Shown piece after piece: positions 1 to 12,005 of a DNA stretch of 64,000 nt. The stretch comes from Ligustrum vulgare. Taxonomy: Eukaryota; Streptophyta; Magnoliopsida; Lamiales; Oleaceae. The stretch lies in the NCBI GenBank assembly GCA_963555705.1, contig OY743187.1, forward strand, positions 17,560,133 through 17,624,132, read 5' to 3'. Under the pieces are notes generated by a model that saw only the letters and a list, made by a program, of their open reading frames with translations, had not been told where the DNA came from and did no database searches. The translations under genes and the position numbers were made by a program. The first letter of the stretch is position 1. Each line of letters opens with the position of its first letter.

Positions 1-2407
1 GTGACGTGCGTTAATGGCAGGTGCCAACTAGATGTTGGACCCACCACCAAGGCAATCTTGACTTTTCTTCGACTTTCAATATTTCCTTTTTCATAATTTT
101 GATCCCATAGAAATTTATAAAATTTTGACAAAGTCTCCCCTATAATTTTGACTTAACCAACCTGTAAAACAGTGACAAATCCTCAAACATGCAATCACAA
201 ATAATTATATCACTTTCCAAATCTTCCAAGCAAGATATTTGACATAATAAAATAACCACAATTCTTAATCCACTTCTTTACATATATACAATCCATAATA
301 CACCATCACTAATCACCAAACATATTCCTGACAAAGTATATAACTTTTATAGGATAACTGCATAACCCAATGTACCTACCTAGAATGTGATTTCTAAGAG
401 CTTACCAAAGTACTCATACAAATGACAATGTTACGAAGCTCTTCGAGAGCTGCAAAGCTCCTTCGATGCTGCTGAAAACTCTTATTTTTCGTCCTATACT
501 GTAAAGGTGGGGAAAAACATGAGCTTGTGACTCAGTGAGTGGAATTTCTGAAATAAATGTATTTTATAAACTATTTTTGAAAACGTAATTTATTTCATAA
601 GTTTTTGTCACTTTAAATCAAATCATACATGCAAAGAATAATCATAAAGATCGTGGAATAATTATCTGTAGCATAACTGATAAACTGTAATACATAAGAA
701 AAATCACACCAAAGGTACCCAACTAAATCATCTGAAATCTGTATCTAGTCATACGCGCGTATATTACTGAGCACCTTCGTACCCGGCCCAAAGCCCCTCT
801 GGGTACAAAAGTGGGTCCCAAAGACCTCATATATACACCCTTACACACGGGCCATAAGCCCCCTCCGTGCAGTAGAGTGGATCTTAAGATAATCTGAACA
901 CGGGCCATAGGCCCCCTCCGTGACAGAGCCTTAAGATCTCAAATAATATCCGCTAGTACACGGGCCCAAGGCCCCCTCCATGCACTAACACAAGAACAGA
1001 TAACCACATCGGGTACTTCTGGTGACTTTGAAATCATACATGCCAACTTAACTAATCATATTCGTAAAACGTGATATTGGAACCATCATGCTTGAGCAAG
1101 TGTAATTATAAAACATTTTTCTTGATAAACATGCTAAGAGCCATTTATTTCAAAATCATTTGTAATTTAAAGAAAATCAAAGTAATAGAAAACTTGCATA
1201 ACATAAGTTATTTTAAGTTTTTAAAAGAATGACTTTTCCACTCACAAAGCTATCAATTGGAATCTAGCTGGGTCATAGGCCTGATCAAATCTCCACAATA
1301 TCTCCTGAAGTAACAATAAAAATATTTTGTATTTAAAATCAATCATATCAAGCCATTAAAATCAACTAATAATAACTTAATTCTTTTACATTCTTCTCCT
1401 TCCTAGAATTAAGGAAGTATATGCTTTATGCTTTCTTTTCTATCAAATTCCATAATTCCCAAATAATAATTATAAAATTCAACCAAACTCTCTTTTAGTC
1501 CTTATTCCCCATTTATCATCCAATCACATGCCATTACTTATTAAATTCCCAACATACTTCACGTTTGGCACACATAAAAGATTATATCATTCGAAAATGT
1601 ACTCATTTGTTTCCATATATTAATTGCCCATTTCCATAACCAAAAGCATGAGATTAGGTACGATTATCATATAATGACATTTCCTATCACGACCCCCTTT
1701 TTTTTTTTATTTAATCTTAATACTTAATCCACACTTTTATATATATATATATATCAAATCAAGTGTTTAGAATTACATAATCATACCAAAATCAAAGATC
1801 AAGAAACTAGTTTAAAAACTCATTCCATAAATAAATCAATTTAACCATCAAAATCCACATATACAACTTCCTTGCAATCTATTTAGCTTATTACCTCATA
1901 TCCATGTTAATAAAACTTAATACTAGCTAAATTTCAAATTTAAGCTAATAATCCATAAACCCTAGAAATTAAATTAACATACCTATTGAAAATAATAATA
2001 AATTAAGAGCCCAAAATAATAAGGATTTATCCATACCTCTTCTTTTTCTCCTTTTTCCTCTTCTTTTTTCTTTCCCTTTTCTTTTTTTTTCACGTTTCCA
2101 GCCTCTGTTTCGGTTCCCCCAGCTTCTCCCATTCCAAAAGTGAGGATTTGATGTTTTAATAATAGATAGTGGACCACTAATTCTCATTTTGCAAGCTAAG
2201 CCCTTCAATTTCAACATACATTATATTTTAGTCTTTAACTTGTTATAACAAAATAAAATAAACTCCCAAACTTTCACTTAGTCCCTTGAGTATATTTAAT
2301 TGTAAAATATACCCAAAATAATTACTTACTCCATTTAGGTCCTTATTGAACTATGACTTTGACTAAATGACCTTGACTTTTTGACTAGTATAAACCGGGT
2401 CGTTACA
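1..2407. repeat. LTR-like retrotransposon terminus (left end outside window)
   Basis: The stretch has no gene. It ends in CCGGGTCGTTACA at 2407, the CA-type terminus typical of plant LTRs, and the last bases resemble the end of the solo LTR at 31377-33270 (TTGGTCGCTACA). About 778-990 holds four imperfect copies, spaced about 55-68 bp, of a GC-rich motif (ACGGGCC..AGGCCCCCTCC.TGC) that stands out in AT-rich surroundings. The rest is AT-rich with short homopolymers. No left end or target duplication can be seen, so solo LTR, truncated element and full element are not separated. Confidence 0.45.
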
Positions 2408-2509
2408 AGTTGGACAGAGGAGGTATGCGATTACAGGCAGAATACAATACTGCCGGAGTTACGAAATCCGGTTGCTACAATGCTATACCAACTTGACTGA
2501 TGGTTTAGC

Positions 2510-2790
2510 GAAATTATTGCGTTTTTTATGCAATTTGAAATCAGCAACATCAACAATCTGGAGCTTAATTGATGAAGTTTCGTGGAATTATTGGGCTTTT
2601 GATGCTATTAGAAATCAGCAAAACATCAACAATCTGGAGCTTGACCGATGAAGTTTCGTGGAATTACTGGGTTTTATGCAATTAAAAATCAGCAACGTGA
2701 ACAATTTGGAGCTTGGCTGATGAAGTTTTGTGGAATTACACCTTTTGATGCAATTTAAAATAAGAAAAATAAAAAATCTGTAGCTTGCGA
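2510..2790. repeat. 75-bp tandem repeat, four diverged units
   Basis: Units start at 2510, 2585, 2661 and 2733. Each carries GAAATTATTG.., ATCAGCAAC.TCAACAATCTGG and a closing GATGAAGTTTCGTG; the last unit is degraded. The period is 72-76 bp. No reading frame is shared by the units. The array follows the LTR-like terminus after about 100 bp. Confidence 0.75.
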
Positions 2791-2927
2791 ATTCAAGGTA
2801 TTGCTTTAGAATTTGAATTTCAGAATTGGATGATGATAATCTTCAGAAAATATCTCGGACGCCATTAAATAGACTGAGAGATCCGGAACCGTTACGCGCT
2901 TTTGTGGCTTAGAATCCGTTAATTTCG

Positions 2928-2932
<5 letters not shown>

Positions 2933-2971
<39 letters not shown>
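2933..2971. repeat. (TA)n microsatellite
   Basis: An uninterrupted run of about 19 TA dinucleotides. Neighbouring sequence up to 3400 is AT-rich and shows no gene. Confidence 0.95.
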
Positions 2972-2974
<3 letters not shown>

Positions 2975-3399
2975 GCACGTTTTTTTATTTTATTTTTTAA
3001 GATGATAATTATTCAATTAGTTTACATGTGGGTGGCATTTATTTAGGGAAAAATACGTATGTCAGGCTATTACAATTACATGATTCATAATTACGACATA
3101 ACTATAATTCATTCACAAATCAGGTCCTAATATATATATATTAACAATAATCGTGGAAAATATGGACATGAAATCACGCTTTCAGTTCAAAGAATTTTCC
3201 CTAAAATCAAGTAATCAGTTACTCTATTTTACCATAAGAGATGGGTCTTTCCAATTAACCATTGTTTGATGAGTTTCATAATGGATTAAACGCAGAAAAA
3301 GGACTGAGGCCACTAATTAATTCCCTACTGTCAGAGTCACATGATCTTGAGATCGAAGATAAACAAGGTCATAAAAATTGTTGAGGATAACAAAACTTC

Positions 3400-5640
3400 A
3401 AGAAGTTTGAGGTCACATTTGCTGGTTAGTTTATTGCACTGGAACGAGAAAATCCACATTAACCATCAAGTTACTGAACCTTTATGTTAGTCATGTATAT
3501 GTGACCTCAGTAATTGAGAGTCCACCAAGTTGTGTGTTGAACATGAAGGCAATTTCTTAGATTTTAATTATGTTGGTAGTCAACTGAAGAAATTGGTGTG
3601 AGACGAATCTGTGTGGAGATAGTTCACACTGTAAATTTAAGATTATTAACTAAAATCTATACGTATCCTGAGTATTTGTATTTTCTAGTTAATTCGGCTG
3701 AAATGAGTCTGCGTGCAAATTTATTTTGTATTGTATTCTGGTATACATGACCTCGTACACTATGATGTATCTGTTTGCCATTGGATCTCCAATTAAGATT
3801 GTGCATCCAGTTCTGACATGTATCCTGGATAACCTCACATGTGACCTGGATAACAATACTGAACTAACTTGTTGATTCAGATCTTTCACTATCTAACATG
3901 GAACTTGCACTATAGAGGATGTGTAATGCATTATGTTGCTTGCGTTTGAAATTGACATGGACCACAATACAATGGAAGTAGATCTATTAATGTGTGACAT
4001 GCAGTACTAATCAGGTGACCCGGTTTAGTGTTATGTGACCTCAATTAATTTTAAATGTGATGTGAATTAGTCAGTTGAATCATATTAAGTTACAAGTGAT
4101 CAGTGATATTGTAATGCGAGTAAATCATTCCACGTCTAGTAACATGTTGCCTCGTATCAATATCCTACGCATCAATTTTTTACAAGTTTATCAATTTGAA
4201 CTGATTGGAAAAAATCTAGTAAGTCCATATAAAAATTATTGTCTGAATGAGCTGAATGATGGGAAATGGGGGCCTGGTTCATTGAACATGTGACCTAAAT
4301 TATTTAAAATGTGATCTAGATCATATAACATGTTGACCTTTGTATGGTTACATGTGACCTGAACAATTACTGTTTGATCGATGTCAGAAAAGCTGTCAAT
4401 AATGTTATTAAGTGACCTAGGTAACGTAAAATAATACCTGGGTTAAATAACAACCTAGAAAACCTATAGCATTTATATATAAAAAGTGTTGTAATATTGA
4501 TATTGAATTACTGGAAAAAACATGTGGATTATCAATATCAAATAATGACTCTAAACCATTAGATTATCAATATCCAAGGACTGGAAAAACTGAGCTCTAT
4601 TGGTACAAAAATAAGACTTGAATTAGATCATATGTGTAAATATGTGACCTAGAATATTAGCATGAATAAATTAACATGTGACTTGGGTAGTGTGACATGT
4701 GATCTGGGTCCAGCAACATGACTGGAAATTGTGACCTGCATTTTATAACATGTGACCTTAATAACTGGACATGTGACCTGGGCAATGTGAGATGTGATCT
4801 CGGTAATTCAACATGACTAGAAAAACTGTGGTATGTAACATGTGTTTTGGGTAGATTAAGATGAATGAAAAATGTGGTATATTTATGTAAAATGTAACCT
4901 GAATGAAGTCACATACATGAAAATGTGACCTTCATTTTATAACCTATGACCTGATTAAGAACAACAAGTCATATGGTTCTACCTTGCATTATATAAAATG
5001 TGGCCTTAATAAAGAACACTCAGCAAATTGTTTTCTCTGTATGCTGAAAGGAATAACCATTTAAACGAAACTCCAATAAATAAGTAAACTTGTCATATTG
5101 TACAGAAACGAAAAGAAATGTACTTCACAAAACCAGTTCAATTCCAATACAAATCTCGGTTTTCCTATTAAACAAATACTAGCAATATACAATCTCGGTT
5201 TTCCTATTAAACAAATCACTTGATTCCAATTACAATGCTTCCTACCCTCTGTCTAGTATGTGATGTCCTCTTTTGAACTTTTCGATGCTTGTATAGTACT
5301 TCCAGACCTGGTGAAAAGTAGTTTGAGTGACTGTTAGTTTACAACATCATACATATAATACTTTGTCACACTGGAAATCCAGATCACATGACATAAGGCA
5401 CATTGAATGATAACTGACTGTATTCAGAACACTACACACATGAGGTCACACTCCAAATTAGATGTATTCAAGGTCACATGTTAAGGGTAGTCCATACATA
5501 TGGTCACAAAAAAAAATGTATTGTGACATATGATCAGTGCAATAGTCATCAAACAAGGCAGGTCACATATGATCATTACACTAGTCATCAATAAAACCAA
5601 GTCACATAATTTTCTAAATCTCAAATCACTTCAGAAGACC
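3400..5640. repeat. TGTGACCT-motif array with inverted right part
   Basis: From about 3490 to 5000 the plus strand repeats variants of CATGTGACCT more than fifteen times at irregular spacing. From about 5370 to 5610 the motif appears in the opposite sense (AGGTCACATG). A small direct duplication (TCTCGGTTTTCCTATTAAAC) sits in the gap at about 5150-5210. The short frames inside are not gene-like. The same heptamer forms the inner arms of the palindrome at 7540-12005, so the two may be related foldback-type elements; that is inference. Confidence 0.6.
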
Positions 5641-6423
5641 TCAAAATTAAGATGACGAATAGGGGCTCACTAACTGTGTTAAAGTCATATGTGTTCAGGT
5701 TCAGTGCAATACACATCAACAAACTTCACTCATTTATTTCATTCGTTATATCTAAAGAAGAACGGAATGAACTACTTGAAATGTGTCCCCAGAATCAGAA
5801 TCAGTCACAAGGCACAGCAGACTCATCTCAGCCCAGAACTGGAAAATTGAGACCTGCATGTGACCAAAGAAACTCAAAGTGTGACTAGACAAATTGAATG
5901 AGAGACTCGAGGAATCTAAAGTATGCATGACCTCCATCGCCTAAGCAAAAGTAGACATTATTAAAAAGACAAAAAATAAAAAAATAAAAAAAAATCCATT
6001 AATGTAAGGTGAGGCAAGCATTTCAAGAACATAGTCACAAAATTATAAAGCTAATACCAAAAAAACTTCTAAAGCACATTAAACACACATCATCAAGGTG
6101 AAATCTTTTTGCAAGCAATCATATAATATAACAAATTTGACATTTCACAGAAACATTATGCTACAAGTGCATAAGAATGGTTAGGAATTACTTCCACCCA
6201 TAAATAATATTTAAAATTGAACTTTTCATGCATGTTGCTACAGTTTGGTATTTGCCAAAACATATGATAGGTTACTTCACCAAATTATACAGAAATTAGT
6301 CAGTAATACTATACCAAATGAAAAAAATTATATCTAATGGCAAGATAAAATATTAATGATGTAAATAAAATTAATCAAATCGAAAGGGTAAAAAATCAAA
6401 TTCAGTGAATTTTTTTTTTTAAC
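5641..6423. other. AT-rich stretch without recognised gene
   Basis: Nothing gene-like was recognised on either strand. If the NIPA exon at 6424-6549 were part of an intact gene, its next exon (the VGGYSYLYEPLWW region of that family) should lie here or further left; it was not found down to position 1. Confidence 0.4.
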
Positions 6424-6549
6424 TTGCTCGAGATCCAGTAGCCTCAGCCTTTTGAAGACCTTTCTTCTTTATGGTGAAACTGGACCCAATGAAAACACTA
6501 GATGATATGGCTAAAGCAAGTCCTCGGACATTGTCCGATGTTTCCCCAT
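6424..6549 (-). pseudogene. NIPA-type magnesium transporter, orphan first exon with frameshifted start
   Basis: The minus strand encodes SDNVRGLALAISSSVFIGSS followed by FTIKKKGLQKAEATGSRA, which matches the N-terminus and first transmembrane helix of plant NIPA (DUF803) putative Mg2+ transporters. The exon ends in the split codon GCA A|GT, at the place where NIPA genes usually splice. The only plausible start, ATG at 6549-6547, is followed by four G where five would put it in frame with the conserved peptide, so as written the start is out of frame by one base. No further NIPA exon was found in the 6.4 kb downstream. It could be a 5' gene fragment or a gene broken by the repeat arrays; an assembly error in the G run would restore the start but not the missing exons. 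Confidence 0.7.
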
Positions 6550-6761
6550 TTATCAAACAAATATGAGAATATCAAAATCTCCAAAGCCAATTTAAATATA
6601 CTTTGTTATAGTTCCTTCATTCAAAACAAATCAAAACTTCGTTTTCAATGTTTGCTTTGAAAACTCTTCGTTTTCGAATCAATTGTGTTCGAAATTTGGT
6701 GAATATTCTCTCTCCTCACTGTCCAACTCTATTAAGCAGAAGAAGGTAAGAAAGAGATTGT

Positions 6762-6798
<37 letters not shown>

Positions 6799-7030
6799 AT
6801 AAGCAATTCCGTTACCTTCCACAATTTATGGGTTGCCTCCAATTCCCCCGTACATTCTTATGGAAAAATACGTAGTCGAATAGTATAGGGTCCACTTCTT
6901 ACCCAATTGAAGTGGGAAGTTTCAGATCTCCACAATTGCTGTTTGTTTAGTGTTTTGAGAGAAATGGTGTAGAGAGATAGCAAATGAGAGAGCGTGTAGA
7001 CCGAAAGATGGAGAAGGAATAATAATCGAA
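6550..7030 (-). promoter_or_regulatory. Probable 5' leader/promoter-proximal part of the NIPA fragment
   Basis: Read on the minus strand this segment looks like a plant 5' untranslated region: CT-rich tracts, a (CT)n run at 6765-6795 and a possible leader-intron donor (CAATTG|GGTAAG) near 6900. It directly precedes the NIPA exon. No core promoter element can be pinpointed with confidence. Confidence 0.35.
6765..6795. repeat. (GA)n microsatellite
   Basis: About 15 GA repeats on the plus strand; pyrimidine-rich (CT)n in the sense of the NIPA fragment, as is common in plant 5' leaders. Confidence 0.9.
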
Positions 7031-7039
7031 ATATGGTTT

Positions 7040-7539
7040 GAAATTTTTGGACAATTAATTTAATTTAATAATAATATTATTTAACTATTAAAATTCTAAT
7101 TAGAACCTGAGATTTGAATAAATATGGATTTTACCTTATTTTTGAATTTGATTCCTAAAAAACAGGGATATGTGTAATTTCCACATTTATTTATCAGAAT
7201 AAAAATTGATGGGCGTCAAATATCAAGAATTGTGCAATGGGGGTGGATTTTGGCCTAATTTCCACTTTTTTTCCCCTATCTTTTTCTGTAAAACCCAAAT
7301 TTCTCTTGGGCCCAATTAAAACAATGAACTCCATTCATTCAAGGGAAAAGTACAAAACTATACAACTAAAACTTTCACTTTTTAAACATAACAAACTTAA
7401 GATTTTTTTTTTTTAAAAAAAATAAGGTATTAATTAGTTAATTAATTAATACAATATTATAATAATTATAATGAGTTACCAAACAAAGGCTAATACTAAA
7501 TAATAAAATCAAAACAATACATAATCCACAACAACTTCA
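7040..7539. other. AT-rich spacer
   Basis: No gene seen. The segment from about 7390 (GATTTTTTTTTTTTT then A-rich, then TATTAATTAG) is mirrored by the reverse complement of about 12110-12180, so it may belong to the outer ends of the adjacent palindrome, although such AT-rich matches can arise by chance. Confidence 0.3.
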
Positions 7540-10500
7540 TCCCAACCCAACCACGCACTCACCCACCCACCCCATAAAATAATTTTTTTCCTTCTACTTT
7601 TTCACACTCACCCCCACGCCTAACACCACCTTACCCACCCCACACACCCACCCACCCACCAACTACCCCGCCACCACTCATTCACTCACCCACCCCACCT
7701 CACCTCACCCCACCCACCACACCACAAGAATGATTTTACTTCTATTTTTTTCTCATCACACCCAATCACCCACCCCACCCCACCCCACTCCAAAATTAAG
7801 TTTTTTTTTTTTGAGATATTTTCCACCCTTCCCCACCCCACCCGACCATACCCCACCTCACCAACAATGAATTTTTTTTTACTACTTTTCAACAACTCGC
7901 CCAACCCTACCTTATCTTACCCCGCCACCCCACCCAAAATTAATTTGTTTCTTCTAATTTTCGACTCCCTCACCAGCCTCGCCCCAAACCTTACCCCAAC
8001 CCACATCATCCAAAATGATTTTTTTACTACTTTTTCACGACTCGCCTCGACCATGCCACGCCACCCATCCCCAACCCCACCCACCCAAAATTAATTTTTT
8101 TCTCCTAATTTTCCACACCCCTACCCACCCCTCCCCGACCCTACCTCGCCACCCACCCAAATATGATTTTTCTTCTATATTTTCACACCCCACTTTAACA
8201 ACCCCACTACACCCCACCGCAACCCACCTCATCTAAAAATGATTTTTCTTCTATTTTTTCACACTTCACCTCATTCGCCCCATCCTATCCCACTGCACCC
8301 TACCCACCCACCATACCCCCATCCAAAAATGATTTTTCTTCTATTTTTTCACACTTCCCCCAACCGCCCCGCCCCATCCCACCGCACCCCGCCACCAACG
8401 ATACCCCATCAAAAAATTATTTTTCTTCTATTTTTTCACACTTCACACCAACCACCTCATCTCAACCCACCCTACCCTACCCCACCCCACCCACGCACCC
8501 ACTAAAGAAAAAAATAATTTTTTTCTTTTACTTTTTCCAACCCCCAACCCGACATCGGCCCCACCCTGCCCACCCACCCACCCACCCCACTCCAAAAAAT
8601 TATTATTTTCTTCTACTTTTCCCCACCCACCCCACCCTACCCCCACCCACCCAAAAAAATGATTTTTTTTCTTCTATTTTTCCAACCCCGACCCTACCTC
8701 ACCATAAAAAAATGATTTCTTCTACTTTTCTAGCCCCACCCGACCTCTACCCCACTATCCCCACCCCCAAAATCACAATCAATAACGTAAGTTGACACAA
8801 GATCGCAATTAAGTCACACAAGGTCACACAGAGTCACAATTACAAATTTAGTTGTAAAACCCCACCCCTCCAAAGTCACAGTTGGTCACACAAGGTCAAA
8901 ATTCGGTCACACAAAGTCGCAGTTTGGTCAAACGAGGTCACAATTAGGTCAAACGAGGTCATGGTTAGATCACACGAGGTCACATGTCGATCACATAAAG
9001 TCACGCTTCGTTCTTACAAAGTCACAGTTCGGTCACACATAGTTATATTTGACACAATTGTAGGTCACATCACGTCCTCGTCCAATGGTCACGCCAAGTC
9101 ACAGTTGGTCACAATCTATATAATAGGTCACAATGATCCATAATTGATTACATATTATTTATTTAGTGGTCATAGTTACCTAATAATTGGTCATAGTCAT
9201 CAATAATTGATCACAATTTATTTATTGATTATTCAAAACTTACTTGTTTTTCTTGATCGCATTCGCACTTATCATAAGTCGCACAAACTCACAATTAGTC
9301 AATATTTTGATCACATTTACATATAATTGATCAAAATTATCATATATTTGGTACGTATTATTTATTTATTGGTCATAATTTACACGTTTCCTCAATCACA
9401 ATTAGTTAACATTTTTGTTACAATTACCTAATATTTGGTCACATTCCGTATTCTTAGTTTTCTTGGTCACATCCCCCATTTCTCACAAGTCACAATTAGT
9501 AAATATTTTGATCACATCCCGTACTTGATCACACAAAGTCACGATTTGAACATACAAGGTCACAGTTCAATCACAAAGGCCTCAATTCGGTCATACAAGG
9601 TCAAGTTCAATCACACGATGTCATAGTTCGGTCACATGTGTTACCAAACTATGACCGTGTGTGATCGAACCGTGCCTTCGTGTGATCAACCGTGACTTTA
9701 TGTGATCGAATTGTGACTTTGTGTGACCGAATTTTGCAACTAAACCAATTGTGATCTAACTGTGACCTCGTGTGACCAAACCATGACCTTGTGTGATCAA
9801 ACTATGACCTTGTGCGATCAATTGTGACTTTAGGAATGTGTGGGTAGGTGGGTGAGGTTTTTCAACTAAATTTGTAATGTGACATTGTGTGACATGTTGT
9901 AACTTTGCATGTGGGGGTGGGGTAGGGATGGTAGGGTGGGGTGGGGTGATCGAATTATTAGGTAAGTGTAACCAAAATGTCGATTAAATGTGACTTTGTG
10001 TGACTTATGACGAGTAAGAAATGTGACCAATTATTAGGTAATTATGACAAAAAATATTAACTAATCATGAAAAAAAACGAGTAAGTTGGGACAAATAAAT
10101 AAATAATATGTGACCAACTATAACTTTTTGTGACCATTGGACGAGGAAAAGTATAAGAAAAAAAATCATTTTTGGGTGTGGTCGATTTGTTGGGTGGGTG
10201 GCGGGGTAGGGACGGGGTGTGGAAAATTAGAAGAAGAAAAATCATTTTTGGGTAGGGGTGGGGTTGGTGGTTGACGGGTATAGGGTCGAGACGGGGTGTG
10301 GAAAAGAAAAAAAATTATTTTTGGGTGGGGTGGGTAGTGGCGGGGTTGTTGGGTGATGGGCGTAGGGTCGGATTGGAATATGAAAAAGTAGGAAAAAAAT
10401 CATTTTTGGGTGGGGTCAGTTGATTGGGTGGGTAGCGGGGTAGGTTCGGGAGCGAGGTGGGTGGGGTGTGAAAAATTGAAGAAAAAATCATTTTTGGAGG

Positions 10501-12005
10501 GTGTGTAGGAATGAGATCGGTCGGCATGGTAGGGTGGGTGCAAGGGTAGGGTCTTGGTGGGGTGTGAAAAAGTGGAAGAAAAAAAATCATTTTTGGGTGG
10601 GGTGGGTTCGATTGGTTGGGTGGGTAGCTGGTAGGGGCGGGATGAGTGTAGAAAATTAGAAGAAAAAAATCATTTTTGGTGGGGTGGGGTGGGGTGGGGT
10701 GGGGTGGGGTGGGGTAGGGTGGGAAAACATGGAGAGATAAAAAAATTTAATTTTGTGGGGTGGGGTTGGTGGGGGCGTGAAAAAGTAGAAGGAAAAAAAT
10801 CATTTTTGGGATAGGGTGGGATCGGTAGGGTGGTGTCGGACTGGGTGGCGGTAGGTGGAAAAGTAGAAGGAAAAAAATTATTTTTGCCGTGAGGTGGGGT
10901 AGGGTAAGTGGAGAGGCGGGTAGGGTGTATCGTGGTCTGTGACTGGGATAATATCAATTTGTCACTTTGCGATGAAATGGGGTAGGGTCGAGTTGAGTGG
11001 TGTTGGGTTGGGGTGGGATGGGATGGGATGGGGAAGTGTAGGAAAATATCAAGAGAATATAAAAATAAACTTATTTTTTGGGTGAGATATGATATGGGTG
11101 ATGAGGTTGGGTTGGTGAGTGGGTCGGGGATGTGGCTAGGGTGAGATCAATTTGTCACTTTGCGATGAGGTGGGGTAGGGTAGGATAGGGTCAAGTGGGG
11201 TTATGTCGGGGTGGGTTGGGTTGGGGGAAGTGTAGGAAAATATCGAGAGAAAATAAAAATAAACTTATTTTTGGGGTGGGGTAGGATATGGATGGTGAGG
11301 CGGGGTGGGTGGTGGGGTCGGAGTATGTGGTTAGGGTGAGATCAATTTGTCACTTTAAGATGAGGTAGGGTGGGGGTGGGGAATGATAGGAAAATATCGA
11401 AATAAAAAAAATAAAAATTATTTTTGATGTGGGGTGGGGTGGTAGTCTGTGGCTGGGATAAGATCAGTTTGTCACTTTGCGATGAGTTAGGGTAGGGTAG
11501 GGTGAGTGGAGTGGGGTTGGGTTGGGATGGGTGGGGTGGGGTGGGATGTGGAAGTGTAGCAAAACATTGGGAAAAAATAAAAATAAACTTATTTTTGGGG
11601 TGAGGTAAGATATAGGTGGTGAGATGGTGTTGGTGGGTGGGGTCTGGGGATGTGGTGAGAGTGAGATCAATTTGTCACTTTGCTGTGGGTGGGGTGGGGT
11701 GGGGTCGAGTAGGATTGGGTTGGGGTGGAGTGGGATGGGGAAGTGTAAGAAAATATCGAGAGAAAATAAAAATAAACTTATTTTTGGGGTGGGTGGGGCG
11801 GGGATGTAGTTAGGGTGATATCAATTTGTCACTTTGCAATGAGGTCGAGTGGGGTTGGGGTTGGGGTTGGGATGGGGTGAGATGGGGAATGATATGAAAA
11901 CATCGAAAGGAAAAAAATAAATATTATTTTTAGTGTGGAGTGGAGTGGAGTGGGATGGGGTGGGGTTGTGAGCGGGGCGAGGTGGGGTGGTGGTAGATTG
12001 TGACG
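7540..12005. mobile_element. Giant foldback-type element: nested inverted arrays of tandem repeats
   Basis: The plus strand reads as a mirror-image structure of about 4.4 kb. The left outer arm (7540-8770) has about 15 units of roughly 75 bp: a C-rich stretch (CCCACCCCACC) followed by AAAATGATTTTTCTTCTATT and TTTCACAC. The right outer arm (10150-12005) carries the reverse complement of these units, mixed with a longer variant containing AATATCGAGAGAAAATAAAA and GATCAATTTGTCACTTTGCG. The inner arms are GGTCACA repeats on the left (8790-9640) and TGTGACC repeats on the right (9640-10140). The centre lies near 9637, where TCATAGTTCGGT and ACCAAACTATGA face each other. The many open frames here (Pro/His-rich or Gly/Trp-rich) are by-products of base composition. 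No transposase gene and no clear target duplication were found. Confidence 0.75.

Noticed and set aside
2824..2900. Short minus-strand peptide starting MASEIFSEDYHHP
   Set aside because: Only 19 codons, no continuation or homology recognised; could be chance.
7686..11813. Many overlapping open frames on both strands rich in Pro/His/Thr or Gly/Trp
   Set aside because: They arise from the C-rich/T-rich 75-bp repeats and their complement; frames exist on both strands at once, lengths are 60-95 codons, and there is no domain or consistent start.
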